NCBI GenBank assembly: GCA_013812065.1
Contig: JACCUC010000133.1
Location: 1-7,425 of the forward strand
From: Thermoleophilaceae bacterium
GTDB taxonomy: Bacteria; Actinomycetota; Thermoleophilia; Solirubrobacterales; Thermoleophilaceae
Direction of reading: 5' to 3'
Length of the DNA: 7,425 nt
Shown: positions 1 through 4,958 of the stretch, in pieces
Layout: every line of letters starts with the position of its first letter
How positions within the stretch are numbered: the first letter of the stretch is position 1
The notes under the pieces: generated by a model
Database searches by the model: none
Seen by the model: the letters and a program-made list of their open reading frames with translations, nothing else
What the model was told of the DNA's origin: nothing
Position numbers and translations under genes: made by a program

Positions 1-704
1 GTCGAGATGTCGTGGACCTCTCCGGCGCCCCAGTCCTGGAAGTGGGCGAGCTTGACCTGCGAGCCGGCGCCGCAATAGAGCTCGAACGCGCCCGAGTGCA
101 GGGCCTGGCCCTCGAAGTCCGGCGCGAGGTCGTACTCGCGGATGCGGCACTCGGCGAGCTCGCCGACCACGCCGAGGGTGTGCGCGTACTGCGCGACCCC
201 CGGCTCGTCGATCAGGTAGACGATCTGGAGCGGCTTCTCGACCTTGACTCCGCGCGGCACCGAAACGAAGGCCCCGCCCGTCCAGAACGCCGCGGTGGCG
301 GCCGCGAACTTGCCTGCGTCCTCGCTCAACCGCTTCATGTACCAGCGTTCAACGAGCTCGCGGTGCGCGGTGACCGCCCGCTCGAGCGAGGTCAACACCA
401 CGCCCTGCGCCGCGAGCTCCGGCTCGATCCACGAGAGCACCGTGCTCGCTCCGCGCTGCACGAGCAGCCCGCCGAGCTCCGACGGCTCGCCGATGGCCTC
501 GGCCACGACCGGGTGCAGCCCCTCGAGCGAGTCGACCGGCTCGTAGCGGCGCGGCTCGAGCTCGTCGAGGCGCAGCTTCTTCAGCGACGTCGTCCAGAAG
601 CCGGAGCGGCGCCACGTCGGAACAGGTTCCCGCTCGTAGACCTCGAGCGCCGCGGCGCGGCGCTCCTCCAGGAGGCTCGCCTTCAGATCCGCACTAGCCG
701 GCAC
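1..704 (-). CDS. sufD: Fe-S cluster scaffold subunit SufD (SufB/SufD family), 5' part only
   Basis: SufD partners SufB and the ATPase SufC in the cytosolic SufBCD scaffold that assembles Fe-S clusters. The first 234 residues are present; the C-terminal beta-helix core, including the cluster-assembly interface, lies beyond the left edge. A short helical N-terminus (LLEERRAAALEVYE, then PVPTWRRSGF) is followed by the start of the SufBD beta-helix, with the family-typical stretch GGAFVSVPRGVKVEKPLQ near residues 135-155 and LAHFQDW near the cut. The N-terminus is short and lacks the long leader usual in SufB, which favours SufD, but a SufB-like assignment cannot be excluded without the C-terminus. 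The start is GTG at 704, inside the end of sufC (11-nt overlap). A strong Shine-Dalgarno, GGAGGT, lies 8 nt upstream. The overlap implies translational coupling and SufC:SufD stoichiometry control. Confidence 0.9.
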   Translation of the reverse strand, partial: MPASADLKASLLEERRAAALEVYEREPVPTWRRSGFWTTSLKKLRLDELEPRRYEPVDSLEGLHPVVAEAIGEPSELGGLLVQRGASTVLSWIEPELAAQGVVLTSLERAVTAHRELVERWYMKRLSEDAGKFAAATAAFWTGGAFVSVPRGVKVEKPLQIVYLIDEPGVAQYAHTLGVVGELAECRIREYDLAPDFEGQALHSGAFELYCGAGSQVKLAHFQDWGAGEVHDIS

Positions 705-1449
705 TCGCCGCCACCTCCGCGCGCACGCCCTCGTAGCCCTCGGCCTCGAGCTGGTCGGCGAGCTCGGCGCCGCCCTCGCGGACGATCCGCCCGTCGAGCA
801 TGATGTGCACGAACTCCGGCCGGACGTAGCGCAGGATGCGCGTGTAGTGGGTGATGATGAGCGCGCCGAGATCGGGGCCGCGGAGTTCGTTGACTCCGTC
901 GGAGACGATCCGCAGCGCGTCGATGTCGAGCCCCGAGTCGGTTTCGTCGAGGACGGCGATCTCGGGTCGCAGCATGGCGAGCTGGAGGATCTCCGCGCGC
1001 TTCTTCTCGCCGCCGGAGAAGCCCTCGTTCAGGTAGCGCTTGGTGAACTGTGGGTCGATCTTCAGCATCTCCATGTTCTTGCGCAGCAGCGCGCCGAACT
1101 CCTTGACCCTGATCGGCTCCTCGCGCCCTGCGTTGACCGCCAGGCGCATGAAGTTCGCCACCGAAACGCCGGGGATCGTGGCCGGGTACTGGAAGGCCAT
1201 GAAGATCCCGGCGCGGGCGCGCTCGTCGGGATCGGCCTCGGTGAGGTCCTCGCCGTTGAGGACGATGCTGCCCTCGGTGAGCTCGTAGTTCGGGTTTCCC
1301 ATGATCGTGTTGGCCAGGGTCGACTTGCCGGAGCCGTTGGGCCCCATCAAGGCGTGGGTCTGGCCCTTCTCCACGCGCAGGTCGACGCCGTGGAGGATCT
1401 CGTCGCCCCCCTCGACACGGACGTGCAGGTTCTCTATCTCGAGGCTCAT
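694..1449 (-). CDS. sufC: Fe-S cluster assembly ATPase SufC
   Basis: This cytosolic ABC-type ATPase drives conformational change in the SufB/SufD scaffold during Fe-S cluster assembly. The 251-residue length is typical of SufC. All ATPase motifs are visible: Walker A GPNGSGKST (36-44), Q-loop Gln87 in FMAFQYP, signature FSGGEKKR (144-151, the SufC form rather than LSGGQ), Walker B IAVLDE (164-169), D-loop SGLD (172-175) and switch His201 in ITHY. There are no membrane segments. The ATG start at 1449 gives the canonical MSLEIENLHV opening; the frame stays open upstream, but that part is the rrf2 gene read in another frame. The start overlaps the rrf2 stop as ATGA, so it is translationally coupled to the regulator, and its own end contains the sufD start. 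Identification is very secure. Confidence 0.98.
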   Translation of the reverse strand: MSLEIENLHVRVEGGDEILHGVDLRVEKGQTHALMGPNGSGKSTLANTIMGNPNYELTEGSIVLNGEDLTEADPDERARAGIFMAFQYPATIPGVSVANFMRLAVNAGREEPIRVKEFGALLRKNMEMLKIDPQFTKRYLNEGFSGGEKKRAEILQLAMLRPEIAVLDETDSGLDIDALRIVSDGVNELRGPDLGALIITHYTRILRYVRPEFVHIMLDGRIVREGGAELADQLEAEGYEGVRAEVAASAG

Positions 1450-1898
1450 GCCGCGGTCTTCTTCCTCTCGGGTGCTGGCTGGGCCAGGTCGGACAGGGTC
1501 ATCTCCCGCAGCGTCGTGACGATCGAGCCGCGCACGCGCGTCCACAGGAGCTTCGTGGGGCAGGTCCCGTCGCCGTTCGACTCGCGCGCGCACACGAGGT
1601 CGCCGTCGGCGCCCTCGGAGATGCACTCGATCGGCGCGATGTCGCCCTCGAGCGCCTCGACGACCTCGGCCATCGAGATCGCCTCCGCCGGGCGCGCGAG
1701 GCTGTAGCCGCCGTGGGCGCCGCGGCGGCTCGCCACGAGCTCGGCCCGGCGCAGGCGCGCCATCAGGTGCTCGAGATAGGCGAGCGGCAGCCCCTCGGCC
1801 GTCGCGATCGCCCCGAGCGCCACCGGCTTGGCTCCGTCACGCGCGGCGAGGTGCGCCATCACGCGCACGCCGTACTCGGCTTTGGTGGAGAACATCAT
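1446..1898 (-). CDS. Rrf2-family transcriptional regulator, probable Fe-S-sensing repressor of the suf operon
   Basis: This is a 150-residue Rrf2-family winged-helix DNA-binding protein. The N-terminus MMFSTKAEYGVRVMAHLA is the family hallmark, and the recognition region includes LEHLMARLRRAELVASRRG followed by the wing HGGYSL (62-67). Three cysteines, Cys92, Cys103 and Cys113, lie in the region where IscR-type proteins bind a [2Fe-2S] cluster. Their spacing is C-x10-C-x9-C instead of the IscR C-x5-C-x5-C, so cluster binding is plausible but unproven. The gene heads rrf2-sufC-sufD and overlaps sufC by 4 nt (ATGA). A palindrome over its promoter suggests autoregulation according to Fe-S supply. 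The first ATG at 1898 is chosen because GAGGTAGG ends 10 nt upstream; the adjacent second ATG (1895) is equally possible. It is functionally analogous to IscR/SufR, but I do not assign either symbol. Confidence 0.93.
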   Translation of the reverse strand: MMFSTKAEYGVRVMAHLAARDGAKPVALGAIATAEGLPLAYLEHLMARLRRAELVASRRGAHGGYSLARPAEAISMAEVVEALEGDIAPIECISEGADGDLVCARESNGDGTCPTKLLWTRVRGSIVTTLREMTLSDLAQPAPERKKTAA

Positions 1899-1905
1899 CG
1901 GTCGA

Positions 1906-1928
1906 ATACCTACCTCGGGGGTAGGATA
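1906..1928. promoter_or_regulatory. Inverted repeat, probable Rrf2 operator over the suf promoter
   Basis: The plus strand reads ATACCTACC, a TCGGG spacer, then GGTAGGATA. The 6-bp arms CCTACC (1909-1914) and GGTAGG (1920-1925) are perfect inverted repeats, flanked on both sides by AT-rich triplets. The right arm overlaps the predicted -10 box and the left arm overlaps the ribosome site of rrf2. Bound protein would block both transcription and access to the start, which fits autorepression by the adjacent Rrf2 protein. The assignment to that protein is inference. Confidence 0.55.
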
Positions 1929-1951
1929 CTCGGCCGGTCAGCACGGCCCAA
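1923..1951 (-). promoter_or_regulatory. Predicted promoter of the rrf2-sufC-sufD operon
   Basis: On the minus strand TTGGGC (1946-1951) and TATCCT (1923-1928) are separated by exactly 17 nt. They match 3/6 and 4/6 of the sigma-70 type consensus. Transcription would start near 1916, leaving a leader of about 18 nt that holds the GAGGTAGG ribosome site (1909-1916). It is a prediction from box spacing and position only. Confidence 0.5.
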
Positions 1952-1955
1952 CCGA

Positions 1956-1979
1956 GGGCCGGGCGTGGCGCCGCGGCCC
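1956..1979 (-). terminator. GC-rich hairpin after the ferritin-like gene, possible terminator
   Basis: GGGCCGGGCG (1956-1965) pairs with CGCC (1969-1972) and CGGCCC (1974-1979), with a 3-nt loop TGG and one bulged base. It begins 9 nt beyond the stop of the ferritin-like gene and ends just before the suf -35 box, a natural place for a transcription boundary. There is no U-tract, so intrinsic termination is uncertain. Confidence 0.4.
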
Positions 1980-1988
1980 CTCTTCGCG

Positions 1989-3056
1989 TCAGCTCGTCGC
2001 GACCGCGCGCTCCGCCGCCTCGAGCACGCCCTTGCGGGCCTTGTGGCGGCGCTCGTAGTCGCGCACCTTGCGGGCCTCGTCGTCGTCGGCGTCGCGCACC
2101 CGCGACTCGATCTCGTCCGCGCTCTGCTCGTCGTAGCCCGCCCAGGGAGCGTCGCCCTGCAGCGAGTCGATCTTCTGGAGGATCGTCTTGCGGTTGCCGT
2201 GGCGGCGCTCGTAGGCGTCCACCTGGCCGAGCTCGACCTGGCTGAGGCGAGGCAGCCGCTCGACGATCTCCCCGGCGTTCAGCGAGTCATAGTCGGCGAT
2301 CGGCAGGTCGCCTTCGCTCGCCACCGCGCCGCGAGCCTCGCCCTCGGCGGCCTCGACCCCGGGGACGCGACGCGCCTCCTTGGCGGTCTCCTTCGCGGTG
2401 CCGGTGACCTTGCGCGCGGCCTGCCCGGCCTGCTCGGCGGCTTCGCCGGCAAGGCCCGATGCCGCCCGTGAGGCGGACTCGGCGGCCTCCTGGGCGGCGT
2501 GTACGGCTCCGACCTCGGAGCTGTCGTAGGCCTTGCGGCCGTAGACCTCCGCCGCGACGGCGTCGCGCGCGAGCCGGGGAATCTCCTCTCGCAGGGCCGC
2601 GAGCATCTCCTCCTCCTGCGTGCGGTGCTCCGCCGCGAGCTCGGCCGTTACCTCGTCCGCGAGCTCGATGGCGACCTGCTCGAGGGCGTCGTAGGTGGCG
2701 ATCTCGAGCGCCTCGGTCGCGCACTCGTCCTTGGCGTTCTTGAGCAGCTTCTCCTCGCCGCCGCCGCCGCGCAGCAGGTCGATCGGGCCCTTGCCCAGGG
2801 CGAGCACCTGGCCGAGCAGGCTCTGGAAGGCGCCTACGCCGCTCTGGATCAGGCTCCTGCCGACCCCGAGCTCGGCCAGCCGTCGCTCGAGCCGATCGGC
2901 TTGGCGGCGGGTGACGTCGAGATGCTCGTCGAGCAGGCTCCGGTAGCTGCCCTGCGGCGTCATCGCGATATGCGCGCGCAGCGTGCTGACGAGCGCGAGC
3001 TCGGTCGCGTGCGCCTCGTTGAGGTACTGGATTATCATGTCCTCGGACCTGCTCAT
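1989..3056 (-). CDS. Ferritin-like (DUF892/YciF-like) protein with Ala/Glu-rich linker and C-terminal tandem repeat
   Basis: This 355-residue soluble protein has three parts. Residues 7-165 form a ferritin-like helical bundle. Helix 1 carries NEAHATEL (13-20), helix 2 LLDEHLDV (41-48), helix 3 ECATEALEIATYDAL (111-125) and helix 4 AAEHRTQEEEM (141-151); these Glu/His pairs are candidate di-metal ligands. The helix 2-3 connection is long and Gly-rich (GGGG 97-100). Residues 186-245 are a low-complexity Ala/Glu/Lys/Gln helix resembling LEA or apolipoprotein-type segments. Residues 253-299 and 305-351 are two gapless copies of a motif with YD, EI, YERRH and RK in register. ATG 3056 is preferred over ATG 3038; neither has a well-placed ribosome site, and a TTG at 3152 would add a low-complexity Arg-rich leader. 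Role unknown: metal storage or stress protection is plausible. It lies 88 nt after the methyltransferase gene with no clear promoter between, so they may be cotranscribed. Confidence 0.75.
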   Translation of the reverse strand: MSRSEDMIIQYLNEAHATELALVSTLRAHIAMTPQGSYRSLLDEHLDVTRRQADRLERRLAELGVGRSLIQSGVGAFQSLLGQVLALGKGPIDLLRGGGGEEKLLKNAKDECATEALEIATYDALEQVAIELADEVTAELAAEHRTQEEEMLAALREEIPRLARDAVAAEVYGRKAYDSSEVGAVHAAQEAAESASRAASGLAGEAAEQAGQAARKVTGTAKETAKEARRVPGVEAAEGEARGAVASEGDLPIADYDSLNAGEIVERLPRLSQVELGQVDAYERRHGNRKTILQKIDSLQGDAPWAGYDEQSADEIESRVRDADDDEARKVRDYERRHKARKGVLEAAERAVATS

Positions 3057-3144
3057 CGGAGCCTGGGCGTCTCCTCGGTTCGGGTGCGAGGCGGAACCTT
3101 CCCGCTGCGCCCGGCCGCGAAACCGTGGTGGGGCGGAGCGGGAG

Positions 3145-3954
3145 CTACCCAACCGCCGGCTCGACCCACTCGCGCGGCACCTCGTCGCGCTTCTCGGCCA
3201 CCATCGCCACGTAGTGCAGGGGATCGCCGTGCACCGAGACCCGATGGCGATAGTGAGTCTCGTCGCGGTGCTCGAGGATGCCCTCCTCGAGCATGCGCCG
3301 TATGAGCTTCGAGAAGCCGCTCTCCTCCTCCTCGAGGAAGCGATCCTTGATGTTGAAGGCGACCCAGCCGTGATCGGCGATCAGGTTGAACGCCTCCGCG
3401 AAGGCCAGCGGCGGGATGTCCCCGAAGCCGAGCGCAGCCACGGTGACGAGCGTGTTGAGCCGCCGGTTCCGGAGGGCACGCCGGACGTCGCCCGGCATCG
3501 CCGTGAGGTCGACCGTGTAGTAGGCGTCGTAGACGCCGGGACGGTCGCGCTCGGCGGCCATCTCTGCCTCCTCGATGATGTCGACTCCGACGAGGGTGCG
3601 CGCGCCGCGGCTCTGCAGCTCCTCGCCGACCATGCCGTTGCCGGCCCCGACGTCGAGCACCCGCAGGTCCGAGGCGTCCTCGTCGGTCTCCTCGAGCTGG
3701 TCGCTCAGCAGTCCGCAGACCGTCCGCGGTGAGTCGCACTTGAGCTCGTCGTAGAAGAGCTGCTCGTAGAGGCCGGGGATCGAGTAGATCGCGTGATAGT
3801 CGTGGAACCGGAAGCGGCGCCATCCGGCTGCGAGCCGCACCTCGCACCATTCCTCGTCCTGGTCGACGGTGGCGCCGTTGCGAGCGGGAAAGCGCATCTC
3901 AAAGCCCTCGTCGCCTGCGCGCTCGCGGGTCTCGAGGATCTCCTTGGTGCTCAA
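3145..3954 (-). CDS. Class I SAM-dependent methyltransferase, substrate unknown
   Basis: The 269-residue protein contains a Rossmann-like methyltransferase core. Motif I is VLDVGAGNG (99-107), and the acidic residue that would bind the SAM ribose is Asp125 in LVGVDII. A later strand, LNTLVTVAALGFGDIPP, stands near the motif IV position, and the C-terminal part (HYRHRVSVHG, then LHYVAMVAEKR) gives the last beta strands. About 95 residues precede motif I and include the aromatic-rich stretch GWRRFRFHDYHAIYS (44-58), which probably helps define the substrate. No signal peptide or membrane segment is visible. The start is TTG at 3954, supported by AGGAG with a 6-nt gap; the first internal ATG (Met20) has no such site. 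It precedes the ferritin-like gene by 88 nt. I can name the fold confidently, but not the acceptor (small molecule, protein or RNA). Confidence 0.85.
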   Translation of the reverse strand: MSTKEILETRERAGDEGFEMRFPARNGATVDQDEEWCEVRLAAGWRRFRFHDYHAIYSIPGLYEQLFYDELKCDSPRTVCGLLSDQLEETDEDASDLRVLDVGAGNGMVGEELQSRGARTLVGVDIIEEAEMAAERDRPGVYDAYYTVDLTAMPGDVRRALRNRRLNTLVTVAALGFGDIPPLAFAEAFNLIADHGWVAFNIKDRFLEEEESGFSKLIRRMLEEGILEHRDETHYRHRVSVHGDPLHYVAMVAEKRDEVPREWVEPAVG

Positions 3955-4016
3955 AAGCGTCTCCTTGCCTTGGTGACAGAAACGCCGCGCCTCCCTTTGG
4001 TTCTATGGCGCGGACC

Positions 4017-4031
4017 GGGCCGCTTCGGCCC
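4017..4031. repeat. Perfect 6-bp hairpin in the methyltransferase leader
   Basis: GGGCCG (4017-4022) and CGGCCC (4026-4031) pair perfectly around a 3-nt loop. If transcription starts in the AT-rich island near 4090, the hairpin falls inside the 5' leader of the methyltransferase mRNA, about 60 nt before its TTG start. It has no U-tract, so it is not an obvious attenuator. Confidence 0.4.
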
Positions 4032-4131
4032 CCAACACGCGACAGCTCCCCAGCGGCCCTGCGCGCGCGTCCTTCTTCAAGTCGATAGAGAAGATTACCG
4101 CTAATAAGGAGAAGGGGGGGGTCTGGGTGCC

Positions 4132-4162
4132 GGGCGCCCGCTCTCGCCCGCCTCCGGCGCCC
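4132..4162 (-). terminator. Inverted repeat just after sco, possible terminator
   Basis: GGGCGCC (4132-4138) and GGCGCCC (4156-4162) are perfect 7-bp inverted arms with a 17-nt loop, starting 8 nt beyond the sco stop codon on the minus strand. The left arm is itself palindromic. A C-rich tract rather than a U-tract follows in the transcript, so Rho-independent action is doubtful; it may mark the 3' end of the mRNA. Confidence 0.35.
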
Positions 4163-4170
4163 AGCGAGCA

Positions 4171-4830
4171 TCAGCCCGGCGCGGGTGCTCCGCGCGCCTC
4201 GGCTAGCAGCGTGCGAGCGTCCTTGGCGAGCCGCTCCGGAGTGAGCTGGTCGATAGGGAAGCCGACTCGCTGGTAGCCACGCGCGTCGATCAGAACGGTG
4301 CGCGCCTGGTGCTCCGCGCCGGCGAGCTGAGGCTGGATGGCGAAGCCTTTCCAGACCGGCTCGAGTTCGGTGCGCGAGCCGAGCGCGATGTCCATGCGAC
4401 CGACCATGCCCTGCTCGCGCAGGAAGCGCTGGGCGTTGGCCGGAGTGTCGGTCTCGGGCTTGACCGCGACCGCGAGCGCGGGCAGGTCCTCTCCCAGACG
4501 GTCGAGCCCGAGCTTGATCTGCTGCGCCTGAGCGGGGCAGCTCTCCTCGCAGGTCGTGTACAGGAAGGTGACGATGGCCGGCCGCCCGCGGAGCGCGCGC
4601 ATGCTCACCCGGCCGCCGTCCTGGTCGTGCAGCGCGAAGTCGGGGGCGCGGACGCCAGGGGGCATGAGAGAGCCTTCGAAGCGCTCGGCCCGCGGCGTGC
4701 GGGTGACGCCTGAAGACGCGGTCGAGCCGGCGTCGGAGCTCGTGGCGAGCACTCCCACAAGGCCGATCGCCATGCCCGCGCCGGACGCGAGGCCGAGGGC
4801 GAACAGGGCGATTACGGCGCGACGGCGCAC
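4171..4830 (-). CDS. Sco1/SenC-family thioredoxin-fold protein, membrane-anchored
   Basis: Sco proteins are extracytoplasmic thioredoxin-fold proteins that deliver copper to, or reduce cysteines of, the CuA site of cytochrome c oxidase. The 219-residue product has an N-terminal MRRR followed by a hydrophobic stretch (about residues 5-29), fitting an uncleaved anchor or signal peptide. A Ser/Thr/Gly-rich linker leads to the thioredoxin-like domain: PDFALHDQDGG (63-73), IVTFLYTTCEESCP (86-99) and AEHQARTVLIDARG (172-185). Cys94 and Cys98 form the C-x3-C pair, and His174 sits at the Sco copper-ligand position. The first Pro of the usual CPxxCP is replaced by Glu. The start is GTG at 4830; no good ribosome site precedes it, and it may be leaderless. 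No cytochrome oxidase genes are in the window. A general thiol-disulfide or peroxiredoxin-like role remains possible. Confidence 0.85.
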   Translation of the reverse strand: MRRRAVIALFALGLASGAGMAIGLVGVLATSSDAGSTASSGVTRTPRAERFEGSLMPPGVRAPDFALHDQDGGRVSMRALRGRPAIVTFLYTTCEESCPAQAQQIKLGLDRLGEDLPALAVAVKPETDTPANAQRFLREQGMVGRMDIALGSRTELEPVWKGFAIQPQLAGAEHQARTVLIDARGYQRVGFPIDQLTPERLAKDARTLLAEARGAPAPG

Positions 4831-4837
4831 GTCGCTG

Positions 4838-4843
4838 AGGGTA
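4838..4843 (-). promoter_or_regulatory. Candidate -10 box for a leaderless sco transcript
   Basis: On the minus strand TACCCT (a TANNNT pattern) lies exactly 7 nt before the GTG start at 4830. Since no Shine-Dalgarno is visible, this spacing would put the transcription start on or next to the start codon, as in the leaderless mRNAs common in actinobacteria. No clear -35 element is present. Confidence 0.3.
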
Positions 4844-4880
4844 TCGTCGGTGGATGCCGGGACGAGCGGTCGTAGGCCGG

Positions 4881-4894
4881 CCGAGCTTGCTCGG
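4881..4894. promoter_or_regulatory. Perfect palindrome in the -35 region of the rhodanese-E1 promoter
   Basis: CCGAGCTTGCTCGG is a 14-bp perfect inverted repeat (6-bp arms, TT centre). It lies 18 nt before the TATACT -10 box and between the divergent sco and rhodanese-E1 genes, so a bound regulator could act on either. Its identity as an operator is inference from position and symmetry. Confidence 0.4.
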
Positions 4895-4912
4895 GAGGCG
4901 CCCGCACGCCGC

Positions 4913-4918
4913 TATACT
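4913..4918 (+). promoter_or_regulatory. -10 box of the rhodanese-E1/cysO promoter
   Basis: TATACT matches 5 of 6 consensus positions and stands out in very GC-rich surroundings. It would start transcription near 4925, about 34 nt before the ATG, with GAGGAG (4943-4948) as the ribosome site. The -35 is poor: TTGCTC (4887-4892) is 20 nt away, and the region is occupied by the palindrome at 4881-4894, hinting at an activator-dependent or regulated promoter. Confidence 0.5.
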
Positions 4919-4958
4919 TTCTGAAGCAATAGGCGTCGGATTGAGGAGATTTCGAGCG

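Larger units (their letters stand above)
3955..4170. other. Intergenic region with hairpins, AT-rich island and G8 run; no gene seen
   Basis: These 216 nt separate the sco stop from the methyltransferase start. No reading frame here resembles a protein, and I see no tRNA-like cloverleaf. Contents in order on the plus strand: the AGGAG ribosome site of the methyltransferase (on the complement, 3961-3965), a perfect GGGCCG/CGGCCC hairpin (4017-4031), an AT-rich island near 4082-4112 with the near-palindrome ATTACCGCTAAT (4094-4105), eight consecutive G (4114-4121) and the inverted repeat behind sco (4132-4162). The AT-rich island is the most likely promoter area for the methyltransferase, but no convincing -35/-10 pair is visible. 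Confidence 0.6.

Noticed and set aside
12..803. Plus-strand open frame of 263 codons opposite sufD
   Set aside because: It has an Arg/Ala/Leu-rich shadow composition, while the minus strand encodes a clear SufD protein over the same bases.
1450..1626. N-terminal extension of SufC upstream of 1449
   Set aside because: The extra residues are Arg-rich and out of frame with rrf2, which occupies these bases. MSLEIENL at 1449 is the usual SufC start.
805..1707. Long plus-strand open frame opposite sufC and rrf2
   Set aside because: It is antisense to two confidently identified genes. Its translation has no recognisable motif and is rich in the L/E/V/D pattern produced by the complement of GC-rich coding DNA.
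3057..3152. Extension of the ferritin-like protein from a TTG at 3152
   Set aside because: The added 32 residues are Arg/Ser/Pro-rich and unlike the family, and they would overlap the methyltransferase end.
1713..3732. Several long plus-strand frames opposite the regulator, ferritin-like and methyltransferase genes
   Set aside because: All lie antisense to genes with family motifs, show no domains, and start without plausible ribosome sites.
3955..4170. Possible tRNA or small structured RNA in the longest intergenic region
   Set aside because: The stems present are simple hairpins. No cloverleaf, anticodon arm or recognisable riboswitch core could be drawn.
4854..4958. N-terminal extension of the rhodanese-E1 protein from an upstream in-frame ATG
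   Set aside because: That ATG lies before the TATACT promoter box and lacks a ribosome site, whereas ATG 4959 has GAGGAG and a natural N-terminus.
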